DNA from: Xiphydria camelus
Taxonomy: Eukaryota > Arthropoda > Insecta > Hymenoptera > Xiphydriidae
NCBI GenBank assembly: GCA_963678675.1
Contig: OY783198.1
Span: forward strand, 14,678,311-14,742,310
Direction of reading: 5' to 3'
DNA: 64,000 nucleotides
Of this stretch, positions 43,610 through 54,705 are shown piece after piece. Both the position numbers and the translations under genes were made by a program. The first letter of the stretch is position 1, and the number at the start of each line of letters is the position of its first letter. Below the pieces are notes generated by a model. That model ran no database searches. It was not told the origin of the DNA and saw nothing but the letters and a program-made list of their open reading frames with translations.

Positions 43610-43854
43610 GCTACAAAGCTAAACCACAACTGATGACATAAGGAGAATGTGACCCTGCAGGACCCATCCCCCCCTCCAGGTCCCCCTACGGCGCCGTCGA
43701 GCGATTGTGCAGTATGTTTCCCGCTGCTTTTGGCGTTTTGCGGTTTCCCGCCTAGTATGTCACCAGACAGAAAAGCGGTTTTCTTTCCGCTGCTTTTGGC
43801 GTTTTGCGGTTTCCCGCCTAATATGTCACTACACTAAGAGTTAAACGGGCCTTA

Positions 43855-44835
43855 GACTAAAGGGTTGGACTGGGATGCCCAAAGGGCGCGCGCTACGAGA
43901 CGCAGCCGCTGCAGTCCTGCACGCACACACTCACACATATAAGTCAAGGAAGTGCATCTCTCACACTTTCTAAACATCAACATTTATTTCATAAGAATAT
44001 CTATGTATGGAAGCTCTTATAGGAAGAACAGATTGCAACTTCGTACACCCCACCGTGCCCGTCAAAAAGGAAACGGCGCGGTGCAGTCTCGGTGCGGTGG
44101 TGTCGGCGCGGAGTCATTGCGGTTAGGTGGGGACTGGGCGGTTCTATTCCGTTCTGTAACTTTCTCATGTGCAACGTCCGACACTCGGTGCGGGCACGGT
44201 GCGGCTATGTGTGTCTAGGCCCTGTTCTTATACGAGGGTAGAGAAGATTTGTTTATGCGTTTATATAATATAGGCGTTAAAGCATTTTCGAGGGGGCTTC
44301 GAGGATTTTATTCGATCCGCGCATCAAGGTCTACTTTTTCTCCTGCGTAAAGCCCGCGACTCCCACCGCGTGCAAAACGATTCTATAAATCCGCGGAGCG
44401 GCTGTTTATCTCCCCACCGCGCCGCGTCCCGTCGTTCCGCTGTGACTCGATCGAAATTAATGCATTTCGAAACGGGGACGCGCTCTAGGAAACCGATTCT
44501 TTTTTGGGGAATTCGTGGTAGCGTTGTTATTCGACGTGGCTATTAAAAATAACTGTTTATGAGGTTAGACCGTAAACGCCTGTTGCGCAGTTATCGAATG
44601 TTTTTATTATATAAGGCCGAATAAGTGTAGGAAAAGGTTTCTTTTTTGAAGATATACGTCGTGTATTCCATTTTTTTGCATCACGCTAGCCAATAGCGAG
44701 CGAATAAGACGAATAATAGCTGATGCAATGGAAAAATAGAGGGTTTGTTACACCCACTTCCGTAGTCTCGCACGATAAAATTAATTTCGAACGTTCTATT
44801 AATTAGATTTCCTTCCTTTTTTATAAGAGATGCGA
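43855..44835. other. Spacer with GC-rich repeats, no gene
   Basis: Around 44040-44210, fragments such as CACCGTGCCCG and CGGGCACGGTGCGG form a partial inverted repeat, possibly a decayed MITE. The rest shows no gene or clear repeat. Confidence 0.4.
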
Positions 44836-45025
44836 AAAATTTGAACAAAATTATTTACCTCGTATTTTTTCATTTTTTATTTTCGGCCTTATATAAGCTT
44901 AAAAACAATATTTAAAAATTCAGCTAGGTCATCGTCTTATAAGACTATCTCTCGTACTCGTTGCTTGGTCTCTCTGACTTTTCGATGCCATCACAATCTT
45001 GTAAAAACAAACTCATTTATAACTT
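44836..45025. repeat. Dispersed repeat, copy 2
   Basis: Inverted relative to 17940-18150: ACAAAATTATTTACCTCGT, TCTTATAAGACTATCTCTCG and ATCACAATCTTGTA are shared. Confidence 0.6.
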
Positions 45026-45092
45026 TATATTAGGAGGTTGTCTAATTATTCTAAAATTGTCTAAAAATCAAGTTATATGAGTACATATCGTT

Positions 45093-45148
45093 TAGGTCCA
45101 CCGCGCCACGCGCCTAAATGTATCAGGCGCGTGGTGCGGTGGACCTAC
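45093..45148. repeat. Short strong palindrome
   Basis: TAGGTCCACCGCGCCACGCG and CGCGTGGTGCGGTGGACCTA pair almost perfectly around a loop of about 11 nt. It stands alone in AT-rich DNA. Possibly a MITE relic. Confidence 0.7.
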
Positions 45149-45563
45149 ATGATCGACTTGTCGTACTGAAATTTGGCTTTGTAAAATCGTTTAGGAACAA
45201 TCAAGTAATGTATTAAAAAGTTCAAAAAACGACACTTTCAAATGCTGTAAGTGCAATTAAGAAAAATTGTTTAGTTTCATTGTAATAGACCCGTGAATAT
45301 GGCCAAAATCGCCCGTTTTCGTATATTTAACCTCAAGTATTTCAAAATATTGACGTAATACGCAAATTTGAGGGTCAGATTCGTTTTTAGCGCACATAAA
45401 TCTATAAGAATCACCTGGTCTGGTTCGTGTAACAGAAAAAAAATGTAATTTTGTTGAATAGTGTAATTTTCGTTCTCCACATCTCATACCTGAGCGCGAC
45501 GTAAGTATCCGTCACTAGTAAATACCACAACGTACATCAAATTTCATCCACTTGTCGCATTCT
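45149..45563. other. Spacer left of the LTR element
   Basis: Minus-strand ORFs overlap here without recognisable domains. Nothing further supported. Confidence 0.35.
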
Positions 45564-45567
45564 CGGT

Positions 45568-45864
45568 TGTTATGGAATAACTAATGCTGGTTACGTTTCG
45601 AAGATATTTATTTCGTATGTTGCGCCGATCTCCTCCAGCAACCGAGTCTCGAACGGGTCTGCTGGTACCCCCGGCAGTGTGAGTTCTTTCAAGGGTCGCT
45701 TTCAGAAACAAAGGCCATCTGCGCTCTAGTTTCCCCTTTTTCAAGTGGTTTTTACATTCCGGAGAGGGAAATCGGAGGACCTTGAAAACTAGGGGGAAGA
45801 CGGTCACTTTCTTCCAACCAAAGAAAATACGAGAGTTACAGCGTAGTCGCGTAATTTCGTAACA
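45568..45864 (-). repeat. 3' LTR
   Basis: On the minus strand it begins TGTTACGAAATTACG and ends CATAACA (TG...CA). Matches 57808-58103 with scattered substitutions and small indels. Confidence 0.9.
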
Positions 45865-45873
45865 CCTCCCCGC
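45865..45873 (-). other. Polypurine tract
   Basis: The minus strand reads GCGGGGAGG directly before the 3' LTR, the expected plus-strand primer position. Confidence 0.6.
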
Positions 45874-45908
45874 GAAGATTAAAGCCGTTGGCCTAATTGG
45901 CCATGGTT

Positions 45909-47718
45909 TCATTCCGTGTCCTGTTCTATGAGGATGTCCCTTGGTAATGAGATTGTCTTCCTGGTCCGGAGCGGTTGGTGCGATTGGTTGTCAGCTGAGC
46001 TTGATGTTGCAGTTCCCAGGTGTGGAGGGTCCAGAGGTAGACGTCCCTCTTCTTCAGGGATGTTCGTCATCCTCACATCTCGCTGGTGATAATGCGCTTT
46101 ATTTGCATTATTGGAGCGGCATTGGTTGTATATGTTCACTAAACAACCCGGCGTCTGGTTAGTTTCTCTGCTGCAGCATGCCATTTTGATTAGCCGTTGA
46201 ATACCCATCCACCTCAAAATGCGGCAGAGGATGTACGCTCCTACGAGTCCGCTGATGACGGTGATCCCTGTGGTGTACCATGAGGCGTATCTTATCAGGT
46301 GCGGCTGCTTCAACTGTTTGTTGATTCTTGAGTTGAGGTTGTCTAACTTGTGAGACGCTACCCTGAGATCATCTATCTTGATGTTTGTTAGATGAATTGG
46401 TTGTAGAGTGATTTGCTCGGGACTCTGATTCACTCGCTTTTCCTCGCAGCAATCGTCCTTTAAGATTGGAACGGTCGGGATTATGTGATGATACTCCGTT
46501 TCAACTCGTCCGGTAGCGTAAATTTGAGTATCGCTGGCATAGGCTTTGCATTCTTCTCTTCCAATGAGAGAATTCCTATTCCTTGGATCTTTTCGTCGGT
46601 TAAAGATGCCTTAGGACGTAGTATTGTCAGGTCCTCAGGTTTGGGCAAGATGAAGATCCAATTGTTGTTGATGAGTTGGTGTCAAACCTTCGCAGTACCT
46701 ATTATTACCCTGGTGTTGCAGTTGCTTGGAATCCCGTGGTCGGGTAGAAGGGCCAAGGTGACCTCGCAGCTCCTCTCGTTCTAGGTGGAATGGATAGCTT
46801 GTATTTTGCAGATCCTTTCGGTGCTTGAGATTTCTTTACAGGCATCGAGATCCATAATTCGAGCGTAATCTACCTTATTCTCAGAAATAGCCAAATATCT
46901 TGAGGATGGTTCTATATATGCATAGGATTCGCGGTTCTTATGGGGAATTTTGGCAAGAGAATGAGATTGTAGAGGTCAAAAATGCTTGCCTGTGTTAATG
47001 GTACAGCAATTACGAATATTATTTTGTCATTACTATAGTAGACGGTTAGCTCGGATATTTCTATCAACCTTGCTGCATTTTCATCGTCTAGCGAAAAAGG
47101 GAAACTCCTGCCATTGGGCAGCATTCGAGCATTCTCCCCAAGGTGTTTTACTAAACTTATCGGCGTAATTACGGAAGGGTGGATTATATTCTGCCGGGCG
47201 AACAAGACAGCATCTATGAACATATCTAGCCTACCGTTGAGTCTATTGGCTAAGTACGTCAGTTCTGTCAAATGAATTTGTGACTGAGCCATTAGTTCCA
47301 ATCCAGTGGTTCTATTCGTGATTTTCCCAGAAAAATTATTGAACTTAGCAATATTATCGTTAAAGATCCTTTCGTTAGATTTCAAACCCGAAATTGTCCT
47401 ATCAAAATTTGTTATGGCACTCTTAACTATTTGGATCTGATCTCTCATAAGAACGTGTACTTCTTGATTGGTTTTATCCGCTTCGCTAATCACCTGATCG
47501 TAATACGCAGCATCATCTGCGTCGAGAGAGCCAGAAATCCATTTCCAAACGACTCCAACCCCGTTAAAGAGTCCTCGCTTTTGACGTTTCTCGCGAACTA
47601 CTAGATGGTTTAGCGATATTCGTTTTTCTAGGATCGACTGAAGCTGATCTTCCAAGAAATTTTGAATATTAAGGCAAGGTTTTACCGTATTGTACTCTAA
47701 CAATCGTATGTCGCACAT
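45909..47718 (-). pseudogene. Env-like region of the errantivirus-type element
   Basis: The ORF 46912-47718 (268 aa) contains a furin-like site followed by a hydrophobic start, REKRQKRGLFNGVG, then a long helical region, as in the fusion proteins of insect errantiviruses, which are related to baculovirus F proteins. The ORF 45909-46433 (174 aa) carries a transmembrane segment, TTGITVISGLVGAYILCRIL, and a basic/cysteine tail. Between them (46434-46911) the frame is broken. Envelope function in this copy is therefore lost. Gene position after integrase fits the family. Confidence 0.7.
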
Positions 47719-47858
47719 ATGCTTTGATAGTGCGAAAGTATCCTTAAGGAATTCTGTCCCTGCGTCGGTGATTCTCAGATCGATGTACGGCAGTATTCTC
47801 CAACTATATATATCCGAATAAAATTTTACTTGTCCAATGTTTTCGTAGAAGATTCTGT

Positions 47859-49200
47859 TCAGGTTAGTAATGGGTTGGATTCGATATCCATGTGCTCCGA
47901 CCGCACAGAGGGTCCTGAAACCAGAAAGGCGTGCTTTAACCGATCGAAATGGACGCGAACATTTGACCTTCCGTTAATAGAGATAGTAGCGTTGTTATTA
48001 TTATGTATCTTAATAATTTTGAAAGGTCCTTTCCAGTCGGGTAATAGCTTTTTCGACAACCCTTCCTTCTTCTCTTCGTTCTTCAAAAATACTTGATCGT
48101 TCACCGAGAACTTCTTTGACACGGTTTTCTCGTCGTATTTTAATTTCGATTTCTCCTTCGAAGCAATAATGTTTTCGCGTGCCAGCGTGTGAGCTTTATT
48201 TAACTTATATTTTAATTGATCGGTGTAGCTTTCATACGTATACTTGAATTCTGGATCTTGTTTTAACGCACTGGGAAGAATGGGTTTATAGCCGAAGAGT
48301 AATTCGTAAAGGACCATTTGCGTGGTAGCGTGATTAGACGTATTGTAGGTGAACATTGCGAATTTCAAGAGTTCGTCCCAGTCTGTCTGTTGGTCGTTCA
48401 CGTAATGTCGCAGGTAGTCTTTAAGAATCGAGTGACTCCTTTCAAGAGCACCATTTGTCTACGGGTGATAAGCAGTAGTGATCAAATGCTTTATTCCGAA
48501 TAATTTCGCTACCTCCTTTATCAGCTGGGAATTAAAATCTGTTCTGTCTCTGGTCCGTCAAGATCGATCTTGGAATACCGAACATAGTGATAACATCCGT
48601 CAGGCCGTTAGCTACAGTCTCGGATTCATGATTGCAAATAGGGATGGCAAAAGAAAATTTAGTTAGCTCGTCCTGCATGGTTAAAATGAATCTGTTTTCT
48701 TTCTCGGTGACGGGTAAGGGTACTACAATCTCGAGGCTTAGTTTCTAGGTCGTCGTGATTTCCATTGGCACCTTTTGAGTTTTTGGTACCGTTTTGTTTA
48801 GTTGGCATTTCTTACAAGTCTTAATATACTGCCTGATTTTATTGGACATATTCGGCCACCTGTATTTTTATTGAATTCTGTTGTACATCCTATGAAATCC
48901 CGCGTGTCCAGAGATTTTAGCACCGTGAGAGAGAGATAGTCACGAAGAATCTGCTTAATCTCGTCATTGTCGGGCTCTAGTAGCGGAGTAGTTATTAAGT
49001 TGACCTTTAGCTGGACGTTTCTGAATACGAAGTTAATTATTTCTAGTAATTTCCCGGTCTTGAATTTAGAGAATTCGTCTTCGGGAGAATATAAAAAATT
49101 TCGTTTACTTTGTCTTTTCTGAGTTGGATTCTAAGGCTTTGTAGAGTGTAAAAGAAATCAGAGTAAGACGCTTGGTCATAGTGAAGCAATGAAGCTCTCC
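47859..49200 (-). pseudogene. Integrase region of pol
   Basis: The ORF 47859-48401 encodes the C-terminal part: a typical AMFTYNTSNHATTQM-like segment, then KKLLPDWKGPFKIIKIH of the C-terminal domain. The zinc-binding and DDE parts upstream (48402-49200) are broken by several stops and shifts. Confidence 0.7.
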
Positions 49201-49223
49201 TTTATGAAGCAATTGTATATCAA

Positions 49224-49660
49224 CTAATTTTTTCTTTGATTTTTTATAATAGAGTGAGGCTCGGGTATTGATTTGAGATTCAACTCCGGCTTACGAATTT
49301 TTTCCAGCTCTGTCTCGTCCATTTCTAGGGAGATAAAGTAACCGATTGCCGAATCTGTTCGTATTTCGGTTTCTGTCGCTTCGCTAGCGTTAAGATATTT
49401 AGGAGTTTTTCCTAAACAGTGGTATTTATAGAAATCCTCGTAAGATTCTCGATCATCGACAGCTAACACGGTGTGTTGTGGTTCGTCAGGAAAAATGGTT
49501 CGCGATAGACAATCCGCGTTTGTGTTTGTTTTACCCGATTTGTGGATAATCTCGTACTCGTACTCTTCAAGTTTCAATCGCCACCTTATCAATCTAGATC
49601 CGGGATCCTTGACAGAAAATAACTACAACAACGGCTTGTAATCTGTGATTATCTTAAACT
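49224..49660 (-). pseudogene. RNase H, distal part
   Basis: Resumes after the LINE with YGRKFKIITDYKPLL, a stop, then LFSVKDPGSRLIRWRLKLEE and TNTNADCLSR. This is the end of the gypsy RNase H and the following spacer. The junction with the proximal part is the 12-bp LINE target duplication. Confidence 0.75.
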
Positions 49661-49761
49661 TTCTACCATAAATAATAATAATAATAATAAAAGCGGTTAG
49701 GACGCTAATCATCCCTGAACGCCACCGAAAACTTAATAGTTTTATTGTAGCCCCGCTGTAA

Positions 49762-52700
49762 TTAGGGGTGTACCTTTTTGGCCAGTCCACATATCCATTC
49801 CACCCCTAGCTCTCTAGCCCTTTCCAGGCTAGGAAAAGCCTCGCCTATCAGACGGTGTCTATAAGCCCCTAGTGCTGGACATTCCAGCAGCAGGTGCTGG
49901 GCATCTTCCCTCTCCACTTTGCAGTATCGACATCTATCCGTTTCCGATAGACCTAGTCTCCTGCAGTGTGAGTTGAATTTTCCGTGACCAGTTAATAGTC
50001 TGATTGTAATGCTCAGGCTTATCCTGTTCATGTTCACTAGTAACCTGGCTCTCTTTTGTGCTAGGCGAGGCATTAGATTCCTCGCCTGTCTGCCCGTTCC
50101 TAGATTAGTCCACCGGTGAAAATGCTCCCTGTGGAATTTGCTCTTAATCTCTAACCTGCCCATGGCAAAGGGGACTCCCACTGGCATGAGGTTCTCCTTT
50201 CTGGTGCCCTCTTTCGCCAGTACGTCCGCTATCTCGTTACCATGGACTCCTGTGTGTCCGGGGACCCAAGCAAGAGTAATCTTGTTGGTTTTCCCTAGAA
50301 TCTCTAGCACTTCCATAGTGTCCCACACAATCTGTGAATTTGTGCTTGTCCTGTGGAGTGCTTTTATAGCAGCTTGACTGTCAGACCAAATATAAATATA
50401 CTTGTTCGCAGTGCGCTGCTCTACAAGTAGTTCCAGGCAGTGTTTTATTGCCAAGACTTCCGCCTGGAACACTGTGGCTTTGTCTCCCAGGGCGATACTT
50501 ACCCTGAGGTCTTCTTGAGGTCCAAAGACTCCCGCCCCAAAGCGACCCCCGTACCCCGACCCATCGGTGTACCAGTGCCTGACTGTGGGACCCGGAGTCC
50601 TCTTACTAATTTCCCAGTGATTCCTCTCAGGTAGGTAGACCACAAAGGCCTTCCTGATCTGGTATTTCCTGGCTATCTTATCCTGTCTCAAGGACATAGA
50701 TCCTTGATCAAGCACGCCTAGTCTGGTGTGTGCTGTCCTTGCCCTGGTCCACTCCCCAAGGCAGTTCATCCTGTATGCAGAGAGTTCCGCTCTTTCTCTT
50801 AGCAAAAGGTCAAGAGGCAGCACATCAAGTGCCACCTCTAGGGCCTCAGTTGGTGTGGATCTCATCGCCCCTGTTGCAGCCCTCAGGAATACGCCCTGAA
50901 GGGCTTTCAACCGGTTTCTTGATTTGATCCTCCCTACTCTTGGCCACCAAATGACTGCTGCATACAGTAATCTTGGCAGTAACACCATTTTGTACAGCCA
51001 CAGACAGACCCTGGGACTAAAGCCCCAGTTTCTGCCCATTGCTCTTCTGCATGCCCATAGCGAGGCATATACCTTCGCGATCTGGTATGTGATATGTTCT
51101 TTCCAATGCAACTTGGTGTCTAAGACGACACCCAAGTATTTTTGTGTTCTGACATACTCGATGTTTGTCCCCCTGAACCTTAATGGTTCCGGGTACTCCA
51201 CCTTGTATTTTCTAGTGAATATCATGGCAGACCTTTTCTCCGGGTTCACCGAGAGATTGGTCTTTTTACACCATTCATCCACTGTTCGTACGGCACAGTT
51301 CATTCTGTCCCTTAGTACACTAAGGAAGTTGCCCCTGACCACAACTGCAGCATCATCTGCATAGCCATGGACCAGGAATCCTTCCCTCCTCAGTAGTTCT
51401 AAGAGTTCGTCCACTACGAGGCACCACAGTAGAGGTGATAAAACCCCTCCCTCTGCGGACATCCTCCCGATATGGTCGCCCCCTTACCTCTATATCATCT
51501 TTCTTGGCGATCACCAATGTGTTCGCCAACATGCTCCGAGTCCAGTCTATTAGTGTTTCTGGTACCCCTCTACTAGACATGGCCTCGGTTATTACATTGT
51601 ATCCGGTGCGATCAAACGCTCCTTCAATGTCTATGAAGAGTGCCATAGCATAGCCCCCTTCCTCTATCTGTTCCCCCACCCTTGCCACAAGGTGGTGTAG
51701 GGCAGTCTCTGTGGATCTGCCCTCCCTATAGGCATATTGTGCAGGGGATAGAGGTCGTTCGGCTATGTATGAACTCTTAGTGTGTCTATCCATAAGCCTT
51801 TCCAAGGTTTTCAACACAAAGGAAGTTAGGCTTATGGGTCTGAAGTCTCTTGGCTTAATATAGCCGTTTTTTCCGGGTTTGGGTATGAAGGCAATCCTTG
51901 CCTCTCCCCAGACCCTTGGAACTGTACCAAGAGCAACACTAGCTCTAAGCAGTTTAGTTAATAGTCCAATTATGACTTCTAGACCCCTTTAAAGCATTAG
52001 GGGGTAGATGCCATCTGGACCTGGTGACTTCAGTGGTTTGAATGTACTAACAGCCCATTCAACCGCCTGAGGGTATACAATTTTAGCAGCAAGAGCCCAG
52101 TTTGGTGCTTTTTGCCCATACCTGCTCTCTTGCCTCCATTCTCTCGTTCTTTCAAAGCCCGGAAAGTGCTCCTCAAGCAGGAGCTCCAGAGTTTCCTCCG
52201 TGCTCCAAGTATATTGTCTGTCTGGTTTGATTAAACAACCCACATTTGCGATGTTCTTTCCCCCCAGTACTTTAACTAGTCTGGAGGCCTCAGCATACTC
52301 CTCAAAGCTGCTGCTGAATTTCCTCCAGCCTGTTTTCCTAGCATGTGCCAGTTCTTTATTATATTTTCTCTGAAGGGATCTTCTCTCCTCCAGTGCTTTT
52401 TCTTTCTTGGTTAGGTCTTTAGCGTTCTTGACCTTATTCCAAGCTTTCCTTAACAGGCCTCTAGTTGAGGCCAGCTTGTTATTACACCAGTTGACCTTTT
52501 TGGTTCCCTTGGGGATATTTTCTACACTGCAAGCCTCGTATGACAGTCTCAGCGCCTCTGCGAAACGTCCGGCCGTCACCTCGAGCTGATTCTTATTGCA
52601 GAACCAGGTAGGTACGTCCTGGATCCTCTGTTTTAGTTCCTTCACGTACCTATCCCAGTCTGTCTTTTTAGGGTTCCTTTTAGAGGCCCCCTCCCGATGC

Positions 52701-53395
52701 CCTTTTATCGTAAGGAGCACCTGGCTGTGGTCTTATCCTGAAGGTTCTTTGGAAACCCTTCTGTCCCCCACCCAATCCAGTACTCCCGCAGAACATAGGG
52801 TAATATCTAGCACTTCATGTCTCCTTCGGTCCGTGAAGGTAGGTTCATTTCCCCTGTTAAGTATAGACAGATCTGATGCCAGGATGTATTCGTGAAGGGA
52901 TTCTCCCCTAGCATTGGTGTTAGTGCTCCCCCATCCTACATGATGGGAGTTCGCGTCGCACCCCACCAGGAGTTCACCCTTCCTTTTCCTCACCTCTTTT
53001 ACTAGGTTTTTGAGTTCCCTTGTAGGTGGAGGTTCTGCTGAGTCATAGGGCAAGTACGCTGACCCTATGATAAACTCTAGTTTGCTTCCACTCCTGTCTG
53101 CCAAGTTTACCCTAGCTACCGCCAGGTCTCCGCAGCTCAGTTGTGGAATGAAAACCGCCTGCACTCCCTTTACAAGAATGCAGGCTCTAATCTTATCCTC
53201 AGAGTTCGTGAAGAGTAAGCTCCCGCTTCCTCCAAGTCCTCTTATAGCACCATTTACCACCCACGGTTCTTGTATTAGTGCTATGCCTGTGTGCATCTTC
53301 GCTAGCTCCTTGACCAATATGGCCGAGGCGCTTTTGCTATGATGCAAGTTAATTTGTACAACATTGAGTGTCGAGTGAGCCATATCTGGGTTCAC
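49762..53395 (-). pseudogene. LINE ORF2: endonuclease, reverse transcriptase, RNase H
   Basis: Endonuclease (52733-53395): ALIQEPWV, VGCDANSHHVGW and VLDITLC are the APE-type signatures. RT (about 50900-52100): SPGPDGIYPLML, FRPISLTSF, FIDIEGAFD, GGVLSPLLW and GYADDAAVV. RNase H follows with WYTDGSG, FQAEVLAI and IWSDSQAAIKA. The C-terminus has CRYCKVEREDAQHLLLEC. Breaks: TAA within the linker after the endonuclease (about 52732), TAA after PLML (about 51989) and a frameshift just before GGVLSP (about 51460-51500). RNase H plus a C-terminal CCHC-like motif fits the R1/I/LOA group. The first ATG is near 53383; translation probably reinitiates after ORF1. Confidence 0.85.
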
Positions 53396-53415
53396 CCGTC
53401 TTTCTCAATTTTGTC

Positions 53416-54311
53416 CTAATCCCCACCGCGGTTCTTCTCAAGCAACTTCACAGTTGCTCTCTGAGTCCCGCAGTGAGGTTTGAAGTTACAGGCTTCTAAG
53501 ACCCGTAACGCCTTATCATTTACGAGTGCAGCGAAGTGGGCGCTAGTAGCTCCCTTGCTTTCACTGCCCTTGACAATCGTCCAGTCCTCTTTGACCAGTC
53601 CCGTATTCTGTTTTGCCAGAAACTGTACTGCCTCCGAGGCTGTCATTTCCTCATCCTCAACGTGGACCACTACCCTGTGTCGCTTCGGGAGCTCCTCGGT
53701 CGAGACCACGTTGAGGATGAGAGGTTTCCTATCTTGTTCTCTGGGAATAGGCTTTTCAGCCATATCCCAGTCTCTCCGTCGGTGCACCCTATTACGGCCG
53801 CACCGTCTCTTTCCCACATCCCCTCGAAGATGGGTATCTTTGTGCCGTCGGGTATTGACAGGATCTGGGCTTTAAGCAGCCTCTTGATCGCTGTCAGTTC
53901 GTCCGTCGTCAGTCGTCTATCAGGGTACCCTTCTGGTACAAGGGCCCACCTGAACATTCTTGTCGCCTTTTGTGCGTATGTCTCAGTCCGAGTCTTTTTC
54001 TCAGTCTCTGTCGTGCTGGGGCTAGGCGTATGGTGTTCGGGGTTAAATCTCTTATTCCCCCTCCCACTTCCGTCTCTAGCCCCATCTGTCGCCGTCCCAG
54101 GGGTTGTGCGGACTTGTTCAGTCCTTACCCCCCCTTGCGTCTGTTTATTCAGTCGTCGCCTCGCAGCTCCACTCAACCTCTGCTTGACGACCCTGTGTCT
54201 TCCGTCCGTTTCTCCGTCCTCCATCTGGTTCGTTTCCGCCCCAGATGGTTGTTCCGTAGTTTCGTTTCTTTTTTTATTCAGGTCCATTTTTGTCCCACGA
54301 GTGTCAGACAT
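53416..54311 (-). pseudogene. LINE ORF1, gag-like
   Basis: Starts MSDTRGTKMDLNKK (ATG at 54311), has a basic, disordered N-terminal half, then a globular part with KIPIFEGMWERDGAAVIGC and GIWLKSLFPENK. One frameshift near 53735 (in GGAAACC) moves it into the frame reading KPLILNVVSTEELPKRHRVV and ending LEKNRGGD. The globular part resembles insect LINE gag proteins with a DUF4780-like region. A plus-strand ORF of 346 aa across the same DNA is its antisense shadow. Confidence 0.6.
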
Positions 54312-54705
54312 AAGCGGTATCACCTGGGAAGAGGTCCGTTCACCCAGGGCTTGGCTATTTACTCCCAGAGGGCGCCCGGTATCTGGGAGGCACCGTTTGG
54401 GAACGCATCTTACCCCCTGCGCCATACAACATCTCAGCACGGTAGCTCACACCTTATGTTTGGGGGAGCTTTTGGTCCACGACGAGAGCCTTCACTCTCC
54501 CGTTGGTGGGTTTATGCACCATTGGAAGTGCTTATCTCTCCTGTTAACCGATCCTTTCGCGCCACTGGGGCGTTGATCAGATCGGCCATTCCCCTTATCC
54601 GCCACCTAGGGACGCGCCCGGCAGGGGAAGCTCAACCCCCCCTCACACCCGTCAATTGGGCTTTGTAAGTGAGGTGCACGGGTTCTACCATAAAGGTATG
54701 AGCGA

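Larger units (their letters stand above)
39834..43837. mobile_element. PIF/Harbinger transposon, 3998 bp, TAA duplication
   Basis: The ends GTGTAGTGACATATTAGG (39837 and, inverted, to 43834) lie between TAA at 39834-39836 and 43835-43837. Inside each end, GCGGGAAACCGCAAAA-like sequence extends the TIR. It encodes a DDE transposase (minus) and a MADF-BESS protein (plus). The related MITE at 911-1217 preserves the empty site GTGTAAGTGTGAAACGGG. Confidence 0.9.
39710..43854. mobile_element. TTA-flanked MITE split by a Harbinger element
   Basis: TTA (39710-39712, 43852-43854) flanks GGCCCGTTTCACACTTACAC at the left and the inverse AAACGGGCC at the right. The left 124 bp contain a near-complete hairpin (CCGTCCAAACGGCGCCGTTT and inverse). 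Only the last 14 bp lie right of the Harbinger insertion. Confidence 0.8.
49661..54694 (-). mobile_element. R1/LOA-like LINE, nearly full length, 5.01 kb
   Basis: The target duplication TTCTACCATAAA lies at 49661-49672 and 54683-54694. The element (49673-54682) is on the minus strand and ends in a TAA/TTA microsatellite (49673-49692). Two ORFs in the usual order: ORF1 (gag-like) and ORF2 (endonuclease, RT, RNase H, C-terminal zinc motif). A few nonsense codons and frameshifts make it inactive, but it is younger than the LTR element. Confidence 0.88.

Noticed and set aside
53536..54668. Long plus-strand ORFs (346 and 232 aa)
   Set aside because: They are antisense shadows of LINE ORF1 and its 5' region.
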